Below, piece after piece: positions 26,760-34,627 of a DNA stretch of 64,000 bases. The position numbers and the translations under genes were made by a program. Every line of letters begins with the position of its first letter. Position 1 is the first letter of the stretch. The DNA lies in NCBI RefSeq assembly GCF_000244975.1, contig NZ_CM001440.1, positions 1,787,538-1,851,537 of the forward strand. The letters are read 5' to 3'. The notes below the pieces were generated by a model. That model was given only the letters and a program-made list of their open reading frames with translations. It had not been told where the DNA came from and searched no databases. This stretch comes from Saccharomonospora cyanea NA-134 (lineage in GTDB: Bacteria > Actinomycetota > Actinomycetes > Mycobacteriales > Pseudonocardiaceae).

Positions 26760-27803
26760 CTACGAGACCTCGCCCGCGCGAGCGGTCTCCCACACCTCGT
26801 GCCAGGCGGGGGCCAGTTCGGCGGCCCTGCGGGTGGCCAGCACCAGGCTCGCCTCCCTGGCGACGCCCTTGCCCGCGATGTCGAACGCGGTGCCGTGGTC
26901 CACCGACACGCGCACGACGGGCAAACCGACGGTGATGTTGACGCCGTCGTCGCCGTAGACCGCCTTGAACGGCGCGTGGCCCTGGTCGTGGTAGCACACG
27001 ACCACGAACTTCCACCTGCCCTTCACCGCGGCCGGGATCAGCGCGTCCGCGGGCAGGGGACCCACGGCATTGATGCCCGCGGCCTTCGCTCGCTCCACGG
27101 CGGGCGCGAGGACGTCGGCGTCCTCGTCGCCGAACAGCCGGTTCTCGCCCGCGTGCGGGTTCAGGCCCGCCAGTCCGATGGGCTCGTCGGGACGGCCGAG
27201 AGCCCGCGCGAACGAGCCGACGAGTCGCAGCACGCTGTCGGTGCGTTCCGGGGTGACTCCCGCGATCGCGTCGCGCAGCGAGACGTGGGTGGTGAGGTGG
27301 AAGAAGAACAGCTCCCCGGCCGACAGCACGAGGCTGAAGTTCCTCACGCCGAACTCGTGGGCCAGCAGCTCGGTGTGGCCGGGCCAGTTGTGGCCGCCCG
27401 CGTGCATGGCCGCCTTGTTGAGCGGCGCGGTGACGATGCCGTCGACCTGCCCGTCCCGGGCGAGCGCGCAGGCGGTCATCACGAACCGGGCGGCGGCGTC
27501 GCCCGCGCGCGGGTTCAGCTCCCCGTAGGGCACGTCGTCCAGCGACGGCCCGTCCTGGATCACCTCGACGAGCGCCGGATCGCCCGTGGCCTCGGCGGGC
27601 GAGCCGACCACGCGCACCGCGCCGGGGTCCTTGCCGAGCAACTCCGCCGCCCTGCGGAGCGCGGCGGCGTCCCCGATCACCACGGGCTTGCAGACACCGC
27701 GCAGCTCGTCGTGGTCGAGCAGGGTGCGGACGGTGATCTCCGGTCCGATCCCGGCGACATCGCCCAGGGTGAGGGCGAGCGTGGGCACCTGCTGGTCGTT
27801 CAC
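26760..27803 (-). CDS. pdxA2: PdxA2-type 4-phosphoerythronate/4-phosphothreonate dehydrogenase
   Basis: 347 aa of the PdxA family. Metal-binding histidines are visible in NWPGHTELLAHEF, VVCYHDQGHAPFK and VSVDHGTAFDIAGKG; LGDVAGIGPEI is the N-terminal block. True PdxA makes pyridoxine precursors, but versions encoded beside a DUF1537 kinase oxidise and decarboxylate D-threonate- or D-erythronate-4-phosphate to dihydroxyacetone phosphate. The kinase gene ends 3 bases upstream, which supports this catabolic role. The frame continues to a GntR gene 9 bases downstream. Confidence 0.9.
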   Translation of the reverse strand: MNDQQVPTLALTLGDVAGIGPEITVRTLLDHDELRGVCKPVVIGDAAALRRAAELLGKDPGAVRVVGSPAEATGDPALVEVIQDGPSLDDVPYGELNPRAGDAAARFVMTACALARDGQVDGIVTAPLNKAAMHAGGHNWPGHTELLAHEFGVRNFSLVLSAGELFFFHLTTHVSLRDAIAGVTPERTDSVLRLVGSFARALGRPDEPIGLAGLNPHAGENRLFGDEDADVLAPAVERAKAAGINAVGPLPADALIPAAVKGRWKFVVVCYHDQGHAPFKAVYGDDGVNITVGLPVVRVSVDHGTAFDIAGKGVAREASLVLATRRAAELAPAWHEVWETARAGEVS

Positions 27804-27806
27804 CGG

Positions 27807-28988
27807 TTACTCCTTGTCGTTTCGGGTCTTCCTGACCGCGTCCGCGGCCTTGGTCAACACGTCTGGTCCGCCGAACCCGCCGGCCTTCGTGGCCACGGGC
27901 AGGCCCGCGTTCGGGCCGCCGACCACGGTGCCGAGCGGCACGCCCGGAGCCACCTGACCGGTCACGTGGATGCCGCCGGCACCCAGCGCGGAGAGGACGG
28001 CGCGCGCACCGTCACCGCCGGTGGCCACGAGTCCCGCGATGTCGCACTCGCGGAGGAGCTCCGCCGCGAGTGCGGCGAGCCGGGCGGACACCAGGTCCGG
28101 CGACAGGCTGCCGTCCCCGCGTTCCGGGGCGCGCAGCAGCAGCACCGGCGGGCGCCGGGCCGCCTCGGCGACGGCGGCGCCGGTGAAGTCGGCCCAGGCC
28201 TCGTCGTCGAGCAGCTGCCGTCGTGTCGGTGCGAGCACGGGCACGCCGGAGGCGCTCAACCGCGCTGCCTGTTCACCCGTCGCCGCGTGCAGCGTGGTGA
28301 CGACGACCAGGGCGGTACCCGTGGGACGGTGCCAGTGCCGTGCCAGGGGAGCGGCCAGTCCGGCCGATCCCACGGCGACGGCACGGTCGCCGAGTTCGGT
28401 CGTCAGCGCGGCGATGCGGTCGAGGTCGGCGTCGTCGGCGGCGTCGACCACCACGACCCGTCCCGCGGCGCGCGCCTGCCGCGCCCACTCGGTGGGGCCG
28501 CCGTCCGGGTCCAGCGACAGCAGGGGAGCGTCGAGCAGCGTCGGCACGTGGCTGCACGTCACGGGTGTCACGGGGTCGCGGCCCACCGGCGTGTCCGCCA
28601 CGGGCGTGCCGTTCACGAGCAGGGTGCCGTCGACCAGCGTGCGGCCCACGGCGGGAAACGCCGGGCACACCACGGCGATCACCTCACCGCCGAGCGCGTC
28701 GAGCACCGCGTCGATCTCCGCGCGCAGCGGTCCGCGCAGGGTCGAGTCGATCTTCTTGTAGAGCCGGGGGACGCCGGAGCGGACGAGATCGGTCGTGACC
28801 GCCCGGACGCGGCCCGCCGCCTCGGCGGGAGCGAGTGCCCGCGAGTCGGTGGTGACGGCCACGACCTCCGCGGAGCTCTCCCCGGGGTTCAGCATCAGCT
28901 CGGCGGTCCAGCCGGCCTCGGTGAACTGCAGTGCGGTGTCCCCCGCACCCGTCAGGTCGTCGGCGATCACCGCCACCCGCGGCGTCAT
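27807..28988 (-). CDS. Four-carbon acid sugar kinase (DUF1537), DtnK-like
   Basis: 393 aa. The N-terminal block VAVIADDLTGAGDTALQF and the C-terminal GGDGARAVLSALG ... PGVPLGTVVGGPNAGLPVAT ... KAGGFGG are the hallmarks of the DUF1537 kinase family. These enzymes phosphorylate D-threonate, D-erythronate or related acids at O4 with ATP; the product is the substrate of the PdxA2-type enzyme encoded 3 bases downstream. The start overlaps the permease stop (ATGA). D-threonate is the best-supported pairing for kinase plus PdxA2, but the acid cannot be decided from sequence. Confidence 0.9.
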   Translation of the reverse strand: MTPRVAVIADDLTGAGDTALQFTEAGWTAELMLNPGESSAEVVAVTTDSRALAPAEAAGRVRAVTTDLVRSGVPRLYKKIDSTLRGPLRAEIDAVLDALGGEVIAVVCPAFPAVGRTLVDGTLLVNGTPVADTPVGRDPVTPVTCSHVPTLLDAPLLSLDPDGGPTEWARQARAAGRVVVVDAADDADLDRIAALTTELGDRAVAVGSAGLAAPLARHWHRPTGTALVVVTTLHAATGEQAARLSASGVPVLAPTRRQLLDDEAWADFTGAAVAEAARRPPVLLLRAPERGDGSLSPDLVSARLAALAAELLRECDIAGLVATGGDGARAVLSALGAGGIHVTGQVAPGVPLGTVVGGPNAGLPVATKAGGFGGPDVLTKAADAVRKTRNDKE

Positions 28989-29983
28989 GACGGCTGCTCC
29001 TGTGGTGTGGCGGGCGTGCCCAGCGCACCGGCGCGTTTGAGGGCGAACGAGGCCAGCAGGGGAGCGACGATCGCGGTCACCAGCACCGAGGACGCCACCT
29101 GCGCGGTGGCCGTGCCGACGTACTCCTGGAACGACGGGTCGGCCGCCGCGACGATGGCCGGGGTGGCGATGGCGTTGCCCGCCGTCGTGCCCGCGGCGAA
29201 GCCGAGGCCGGACTGCTTGCCCCGCCGCAGCAGGAACCGGTAGCCGAGGTAGACGAGGAAGCCGGTGAACGGCGCGACCACGAGGCCCACGAGGATGCCG
29301 GTGACGCCACCGGTGACCACGTCACCGAGGTCGATGCCGGTGCCCAGCGCGAACGCGAAGAACGGGATGACGATGTTGGGCACCGGGTCCAGCACCCGCC
29401 GCCACTGCGCGTCGATGTTGCCGACGAGCACGCCCAGCAGGAACGGGACGATGGCCGCCACGAGGTCGGTCAGCGGGATGTCGCCGAGCCCGGACGCCCC
29501 GAGGAAGAGCATGGTGAGGAAGGGGCCGTCGTTCACCGCGCTCGCGATGTAGGCGCCCCGGTCGCGCTCGTCGCCGTACTGGCCCGCGAACGCCAGCCAC
29601 AGTCCGCCGTTGCTGTTGTCCACGCAGGCGAGCAGGCCGAGCAGCGAGATGCCGAGGACGCCGTCGAGCCCGACGGCGAGGCCGAGCAGCACCACGAGTC
29701 CCGCCGGGACGAGGCTCTTCAGCAGCAGCACGGTGCCCGCGTGGGCGAGGACGGGGCCGCTGGTGCGTGCCGTGACCTGGGTACCGGTGGCGAAGATGAG
29801 CAGCGCGATGAGCGGGGTCGCGCTGTCCTTGAACAGCCCGGTGGTGAAGCTGCCGATGTCCAGCACTCCCGGTGCGAACGTCGCGACGAGCGTGCCCAGG
29901 ACCAGTGGGATCAGCATGAGCCCACCGGGAATGCGTTGCATCGTGGCGAACAGCGGGACTCGGGAGGTCTCCGTACTGCTCAT
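28985..29983 (-). CDS. 2-keto-3-deoxygluconate permease (KdgT)-family transporter
   Basis: 332 aa from ATG 29983 with AAGGAGG upstream; an open frame continues further upstream but lacks protein character. About ten hydrophobic helices. ATMQRIPGGLMLIPLVLG at the N-terminus and GLLACVDNSNGGLWLAFAGQ in the middle are typical of KdgT. Known members import 2-keto-3-deoxygluconate with protons. Here the operon encodes a four-carbon sugar acid kinase and PdxA2 rather than KDG kinase, so the cargo is more likely a threonate- or erythronate-type acid. First gene of the operon; the kinase start overlaps its stop. Confidence 0.9.
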   Translation of the reverse strand: MSSTETSRVPLFATMQRIPGGLMLIPLVLGTLVATFAPGVLDIGSFTTGLFKDSATPLIALLIFATGTQVTARTSGPVLAHAGTVLLLKSLVPAGLVVLLGLAVGLDGVLGISLLGLLACVDNSNGGLWLAFAGQYGDERDRGAYIASAVNDGPFLTMLFLGASGLGDIPLTDLVAAIVPFLLGVLVGNIDAQWRRVLDPVPNIVIPFFAFALGTGIDLGDVVTGGVTGILVGLVVAPFTGFLVYLGYRFLLRRGKQSGLGFAAGTTAGNAIATPAIVAAADPSFQEYVGTATAQVASSVLVTAIVAPLLASFALKRAGALGTPATPQEQPS

Positions 29984-30013
29984 GCCGGCCTCCTTGTCGG
30001 CAGTGCGGCATCG

Positions 30014-30049
30014 TTGTCCGCACTTGTACGTATAGCTTGTGCGTACAAG
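30014..30049 (-). promoter_or_regulatory. Putative GntR operator upstream of sugar acid operon
   Basis: The heptamer TTGTNCG occurs three times (30014-30020, 30024-30030, 30037-30043). CTTGT-GCGT-ACAAG (30036-30049) is a 14-base palindrome with perfect 5-base arms, and CTTGTACG (30023-30030) also mirrors CGTACAAG (30042-30049). It lies 40-66 bases before the permease ATG and overlaps the most AT-rich part of the spacer. The form resembles HutC-subfamily GntR sites. Confidence 0.6.
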
Positions 30050-30268
30050 ATGGCACAGGTGTCGACCGCCGACGCGCGCGGCCCTCCGAAACCGGCCTCC
30101 ACGGTATGGCCGGGCCTGTGGCGAAAGCCGGGAAGTGAGCTCCGAGACGCCGCGCCGCCGGGACGACCCGGACGCACCGGCGCCACGTTTGGGTGAATAT
30201 GGGGCCGGGTATTTCCCGTTCGGCCCGGTGAGCCGCCGGGCGAAACCGTGTGACTGGTCGGAGCGTCC

Positions 30269-30748
30269 ATGGAATGGGAACTGGGATCCGCGGATCCTGT
30301 CGTGAGGGGTTTGCGGAACTACGTTCGCAACGTCGTGGAAACCCTGGGGCTGAACGGCGACTCCTCGTTCGTGCAGTCGGAGCCGTTGACCCTGTACCTC
30401 GCGGTGGACGGGCACCTGCCCGACTACCCGAACCGGGACGTCGCCCTCCTGTGGGACGAGCAGCACGGCTGGGCCGGAGCGCTCGAAACCGGGTGCGGCG
30501 AGGACCTCATCGTCGTGAGCTACCTGGGTGACGACCCCCTGCCCAAGCCGGAGATCGTGGCGGCCTACACCGTCGCGCTCCTGCGCGGCGAATCGCCGGG
30601 GCAGCCGGTGCCGCCGGAGTTCCCCGTCGCGGAGGTACGGCGGGGGTTGCGCTGGATGGCGCGGACCCCCGACCTCGCGGGATCGGTGGGCGGAAGGCGC
30701 GGCGGCGCGGGCGAACCCGTGGTCGGCGTCCCGGCCAAGGCCAGCTGA
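30269..30748 (+). CDS. DUF6292-like protein
   Basis: 159 aa, cytoplasmic, no membrane segment. The body LYLAVDGHLPDYPNRDVALL, WDEQHGWAGALETG, GEDLIVVSYLGDD and PEIVAAYTVALLRG matches a family found in actinomycetes that I recall as DUF6292; function unknown. The last 35 residues are Gly/Ala/Pro-rich and probably disordered. No co-directional close neighbour, so likely a single-gene transcript. Confidence 0.7.
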   Translation: MEWELGSADPVVRGLRNYVRNVVETLGLNGDSSFVQSEPLTLYLAVDGHLPDYPNRDVALLWDEQHGWAGALETGCGEDLIVVSYLGDDPLPKPEIVAAYTVALLRGESPGQPVPPEFPVAEVRRGLRWMARTPDLAGSVGGRRGGAGEPVVGVPAKAS

Positions 30749-31081
30749 ATCCTGGCAGTCGAACCGATGGATTCATCCGGGAACCGATGCGCGGTGCCGC
30801 GCGGTCCCGGTCGCGGGAAGAAGCTCCCCCCGCGGCGCTCGCTGTCGTCGAACATCCGTCGCCGTCCGGCGGGACCGTGGTGAACGCCCCAGGAGACCGC
30901 CACGTGGACCGTCCGAGTGTGGGCGGAGACAGCCCGGCCCGCACCAGCGGTTCCAACTCGTGATGTGTGGCCGAGTCCCGTGTCCCACGCACTCCCGTGA
31001 CGCCGTGGACGAGCTGGAGCGCGGAGGTCGCGGTGCCGACGGACGTGTTCCGGTCAGGCGTACCGGACGGCCGTCAGGCGA
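30749..31081. other. Intergenic region without recognised feature
   Basis: 333 bases between the convergent DUF6292-like and MarR genes. Open frames exist on both strands but show only GC-driven composition, with no ribosome site or recognisable protein. I see no RNA gene, repeat or clear terminator. Confidence 0.5.
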
Positions 31082-31549
31082 TCATGTCGCCGCGGGGTCC
31101 GGGCGGTTCGTGTGGTGGTCGAGCAGGATGCGGAGCAGCTCGGTGAGCTGGGTGCGCTGCTCAGTCGACAGGGACGCGAGAACCCGGTCCTGGATGTGCT
31201 GCACCGCCGTGTCGAGGCGGCGCAGCCTTCGTCGGCCCTCCGCGGTGAGCGAGACGACGTTGCGCCGCCGGTCGGAGGGATCGGGTTCGCGGCGGACGTA
31301 GCCGTCCTCGGCGAGCTCGTTGATGGTGGCGACGAGGTCGCTGGCGTGGATTCCGCTGCGGCGGCCGAGAGTGTTCTGACTGGCGGGTCCGTCCTCCGCC
31401 AGCGTCGTCAGCAGCCGGTAGTGATAGCCGCGGGCGCCGACCTCCGCCAGCCCTTCACCCACCAGGCGGTGGGCGTGCAGCGCCGACTGGGTGAGCAGCC
31501 AGCTGGGCAACTCGGTCATACGGGACCGGGCGGAGTGAGGCGACGCCAT
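31082..31549 (-). CDS. MarR-family transcriptional regulator
   Basis: 155 aa. Winged helix with YHYRLLTTLAEDGPASQNTL, GIHASDLVATINELAEDGYV and the wing RREPDPSDRRRNVVSLTAEG. MarR proteins repress neighbouring genes until a small, often aromatic or electrophilic ligand binds. It is divergent from an epoxide hydrolase gene with an 86-base spacer carrying overlapping palindromes, so it most likely controls that gene and itself. The ribosome site before ATG 31549 is weak; an internal ATG ten codons later is possible. Confidence 0.92.
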   Translation of the reverse strand: MASPHSARSRMTELPSWLLTQSALHAHRLVGEGLAEVGARGYHYRLLTTLAEDGPASQNTLGRRSGIHASDLVATINELAEDGYVRREPDPSDRRRNVVSLTAEGRRRLRRLDTAVQHIQDRVLASLSTEQRTQLTELLRILLDHHTNRPDPAAT

Positions 31550-31579
31550 GGCGTGAGTCTAACGGTCCGGGCAGGACGG

Positions 31580-31622
31580 TTGACGACCAATCGTTTGTGC
31601 GACTAACGTTAGTGGCGCTAAC
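31580..31622 (+). promoter_or_regulatory. Promoter with overlapping palindromic MarR operator
   Basis: TTGACG (31580-31585), 18 bases, then TAACGT (31604-31609) form a candidate promoter for the epoxide hydrolase. ACTAACGTTAGT (31602-31613) is a perfect 12-base palindrome over the -10, and GTTAG-N5-CTAAC (31608-31622) overlaps it. Both use the same TTAGT/ACTAA half-sites, as expected for MarR dimers. Confidence 0.65.
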
Positions 31623-31635
31623 GGATGGAGGGCTC

Positions 31636-32715
31636 GTGATCGAACCGTTCCGTATCCACATCGCCGACCAGGTGCTCGACGATCTCCGCACGAGGCTGGC
31701 CGCGACCCGATGGCCGGACGAACTGCCCGGAGCCGGGGACCACTACGGCATTCCCCTGGCCCGGGTGCGGGAGCTGGCCGAACACTGGCGCACCACCTAC
31801 GACTGGAGGGCACACGAACGAGAGCTCAACGCGGTTCCGCAGTACGTCACCGAGATCGACGGCCAACGGGTGCACCTGGTCCACGTGCGCTCGCCGGAGC
31901 CGGACGCGCTGCCGCTGCTGCTGACCCACGGTTGGCCCGGCTCGGTGGTGGAGTTCCTCGACGTCCTACCGCTGCTGGCACGCCGCTTCCACCTCGTCGT
32001 CCCGTCGATCCCCGGTTTCGGGTTCTCCGGCCCGACGATCGAACGCGGGTGGGACACGACCCGCGTCGCGAAGGCGTGGGCGGAGTTGATGCGCAGGCTC
32101 GGCTATCGCCGTTACGGGGTGCAGGGTGGTGACTGGGGTGCGGCCATTTCCCGGCTGGTGGCACAGGTGGCGCCGGAGGCGGTGGTCGGAGTGCATCTCA
32201 ACTACCTCCCGACGCCGGCCTCCGAGGAGGAGTCGCGCGAGCTGTCCCCTGCCGATCGGGCAAGGGTCGAGCACACCAACGCCTTCGTCGCGAACCGGCC
32301 CGCTTACCAGCTCGTGCAGACGCAGATGCCGCAGACTCTCGCCTATGCGCTGACCGACTCACCGGTGGGGCAGCTCGCCTGGATCGCCTCGCGGTTCGAC
32401 GAGTGGACCGACCCGCGTTCGACTGTCCCGGACGAGAGGTTGCTCACCGACGTCATGCTCTACTGGGCGACCGGCACGGCGGCGTCGTCAGCGCGGCTGT
32501 ACCGGGAGTCGACTCGGGTCACGGGGTCCTTCGCCGCTCCGGTGGGAGTCGCCGTGTTCGCCCACGACCTGAACCTGCCCGCCCGCCCGATCGCGCAGCG
32601 ACACCTCAACGTCGTGCACTGGGCCGAGTACGACGAAGGCGGGCACTTCGCGGCGATGGAAGTGCCCGCCCTGTTCGCCGACAACGTCACGACCTTCTTC
32701 GAGGCCGTGCGTTGA
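31636..32715 (+). CDS. Epoxide hydrolase (EHN domain, alpha/beta hydrolase)
   Basis: 359 aa from GTG 31636, with GGAGGG 5 bases upstream; the longer frame would overlap the operator. The N-terminal EHN domain (FRIHIADQVLDDLRTRLAAT, YGIPLARVRELAEHWRTTYD) is typical of microsomal-type epoxide hydrolases. The alpha/beta hydrolase core has the HGWPGS oxyanion loop, nucleophile Asp in QGGDWGA and catalytic His in DEGGHFAAME. It converts epoxides to diols by an ester intermediate. The MarR operator suggests induction by a toxic or aromatic compound, hence a detoxification role (inference). Confidence 0.92.
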   Translation: MIEPFRIHIADQVLDDLRTRLAATRWPDELPGAGDHYGIPLARVRELAEHWRTTYDWRAHERELNAVPQYVTEIDGQRVHLVHVRSPEPDALPLLLTHGWPGSVVEFLDVLPLLARRFHLVVPSIPGFGFSGPTIERGWDTTRVAKAWAELMRRLGYRRYGVQGGDWGAAISRLVAQVAPEAVVGVHLNYLPTPASEEESRELSPADRARVEHTNAFVANRPAYQLVQTQMPQTLAYALTDSPVGQLAWIASRFDEWTDPRSTVPDERLLTDVMLYWATGTAASSARLYRESTRVTGSFAAPVGVAVFAHDLNLPARPIAQRHLNVVHWAEYDEGGHFAAMEVPALFADNVTTFFEAVR

Positions 32716-32731
32716 CCGGTTCCAGGCCGTA

Positions 32732-32848
32732 CTAGGCCTCGTCCTCCGGCTGTTCCGGATGCTTGCGCAGGCGCAGGATCGCCAGCACCAGGCCACCCCA
32801 CACGAGTCCGATGGAGACGATGAGCATCACGATGGCACTCGCCGACAT
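32732..32848 (-). CDS. metS: MetS-type small subunit of NSS amino acid importer
   Basis: 38 aa, short enough to be missed by many gene finders. It reads MSASAIVMLIVSIGLVWGGL followed by a second short hydrophobic stretch and a charged tail (RLRKHPEQPEDEA), so one membrane helix. The ATG shares its A with the TGA of the transporter gene (TGATG), the classic sign of translational coupling. In Corynebacterium glutamicum the equivalent MetS is required with MetP for methionine and alanine uptake. Convergent with the epoxide hydrolase, 16 bases away. Confidence 0.88.
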   Translation of the reverse strand: MSASAIVMLIVSIGLVWGGLVLAILRLRKHPEQPEDEA

Positions 32849-34359
32849 CAGCGTTGCACCTCCTCTTCAGTGACCTGCTGTCCCCGCTTCCACGGCACCA
32901 GCGACAGGACGACACCGAGCACCAGCGCGCCCAGTGCCACGCACCAACCCGCGCCGAGCAGGAAGGAATCCGGGTAGCCCTCGTAGTTCTCGGCCAGTTC
33001 GGTTCGCAGGCTGTCCCACAACATCACTCCGAGCACCACCGGCGTGACCACACCGAGGGTGACCCGCCACAGCAGGCCGAGCTTGATGGCCGAGGTCTCG
33101 TTGGCGTGGTCTCCCAGCGGCTTGAGCTGGCGCAGCAGCCACGCCACGACGATCACCGACACGAGGGCGGCGACGACGATGCCGTACTGGTTGATGAAAC
33201 GGTCGACGACGTCGAGCAGGTAGACACCGCCCGTGGTGGGGAACAGGATGATGGAGACCAGGGCCGTGGCGCCACCGACGATGAGCACGGCCGGGATCCG
33301 GCGCAGACCCGTGCGGTCGGCCACGGAACCCACGAGCACCTGCACGATGCTGATGAGCGACGTCAGCCCGGCGATGGCGAGCGAGCCGAAGAACAGGACG
33401 CCGAACAGCTCACCCGCGGGCATGTTGGAGATGATCTGCGGGAAGGCGACGAAGGCGAGGCCGATCCCGCTGGTGGCCAGCTCGCCCACCGGGACGCCGG
33501 CGTTCGCCGCCATGAAGCCGATCGTCGCGAACACGCCGATCCCGGCGAGCAGCTCGAACGAGCTGTTGGCGAGCCCGGCGACCATCGCCGACCCGCTGAG
33601 GTCGGAGCGCCGCCGCAGGTACGACGAGTACGTGATCATGATGCCGAACCCGATGGACAGCGAGAAGAAGATCTGGCCGTACGCGGCGACCCACACGCTG
33701 CCGTCGGTGATGGACGACCAGTCGGGGGTGAAGAACGCGTTGAGACCCTCCGTGGCGCCCGGCAACGTCACGGCCCTGATCACGAGGGCGAGGAACATCA
33801 CCAGCAGCAGTGGGATGAAGATCTTGTTCGCACGCTCGATGCCGCGGCGCACGCCCGCGGCGAGCACGCCGAGGGTGATGAGCCAGACGACGATGAGCGG
33901 CACGAGGATGCCACCGACGTACGACAGGTCCATGGTCGGTGCGTCGGAAGCCTGGAGGAAGTCGGAGAACAGGAAGGTCTCCGGGTCGTCACCCCAGGCC
34001 TTGTTGACCGAGAAACCGGTGTACACGAACGACCACGCGATGATGACGGCGTAGTAGGCGGCGATGACGAAACAGATGGCGACCTGCCACCAGCCGATGG
34101 CCTGGGCGGGTCGGGACAGGCGGAGGAACGCCGTCGGCGGGGTGCTCCGGTACTTGTGGCCGAGGGAGTACTCCATGATGAGGAGCGGGATGCCCGCCGT
34201 CAGGAGCGCGGCGAGGTAGGGGACGAGGAACGCCCCGCCGCCGTTTTCGTAGGCGATATAGGGAAAGCGCCAGATGTTGCCGAGGCCGACGGCGGAGCCG
34301 ATGGCGGCCAGGAGAAACCCGGCCCGGGTTCCCCACTGCTCACGGTGCTCTGCGTGCAT
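32848..34359 (-). CDS. metP: MetP-type sodium-dependent amino acid transporter (NSS family)
   Basis: 503 aa with about 12 membrane helices. The N-terminal signature QWGTRAGFLLAAIGSAVGLG followed by NIWRFPYIAYENGGGAF is the sodium/substrate site of neurotransmitter:sodium symporters. The final residues GQQVTEEEVQR lead into a TGATG overlap with a one-helix small subunit, the arrangement of MetPS, so methionine/alanine uptake is the most likely function. Divergent from the secreted amidase gene; the 268-base spacer shows no clear operator. Confidence 0.92.
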   Translation of the reverse strand: MHAEHREQWGTRAGFLLAAIGSAVGLGNIWRFPYIAYENGGGAFLVPYLAALLTAGIPLLIMEYSLGHKYRSTPPTAFLRLSRPAQAIGWWQVAICFVIAAYYAVIIAWSFVYTGFSVNKAWGDDPETFLFSDFLQASDAPTMDLSYVGGILVPLIVVWLITLGVLAAGVRRGIERANKIFIPLLLVMFLALVIRAVTLPGATEGLNAFFTPDWSSITDGSVWVAAYGQIFFSLSIGFGIMITYSSYLRRRSDLSGSAMVAGLANSSFELLAGIGVFATIGFMAANAGVPVGELATSGIGLAFVAFPQIISNMPAGELFGVLFFGSLAIAGLTSLISIVQVLVGSVADRTGLRRIPAVLIVGGATALVSIILFPTTGGVYLLDVVDRFINQYGIVVAALVSVIVVAWLLRQLKPLGDHANETSAIKLGLLWRVTLGVVTPVVLGVMLWDSLRTELAENYEGYPDSFLLGAGWCVALGALVLGVVLSLVPWKRGQQVTEEEVQR

Positions 34360-34627
34360 GGCGTCGAGTCCGAATCGTTTGTCGTGTCGATGATGGGTGT
34401 CCTTCGACCTACCAGGTCCGCGGCGCGCCGAAACGTCGGTGGCCGGGCGGCGGGCCGCGCGACAGTGAGGCAGCTTACCCCGCGATCAGCGGGGGTGACG
34501 TGGGGCTGTGCCAGGTCGTGTGTGGCCGTCGGCTACGCCGAACGGCGCCATTTTCCGGAGCCGTCTGGACACGTTCCGCGAGCACGGAGTAGCTCTGGAT
34601 CGATCACCTCCGGTGGAAGGGGCGCTC

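Noticed and set aside
25899-27803. Vitamin B6 biosynthesis operon, because of the PdxA-family gene
   Set aside because: The neighbouring DUF1537 kinase, KdgT-type permease and GntR regulator indicate sugar acid catabolism by PdxA2.
25815-29243. 1142-codon plus-strand open frame opposite the sugar acid operon
   Set aside because: Antisense to four convincing minus-strand genes with motifs and coupled junctions; the translation is low-complexity Arg/Gly/His-rich, as expected from GC-rich third positions.
30749-31081. Possible small gene or RNA in this spacer
   Set aside because: Open frames lack ribosome sites and recognisable sequence; no strong structure seen.
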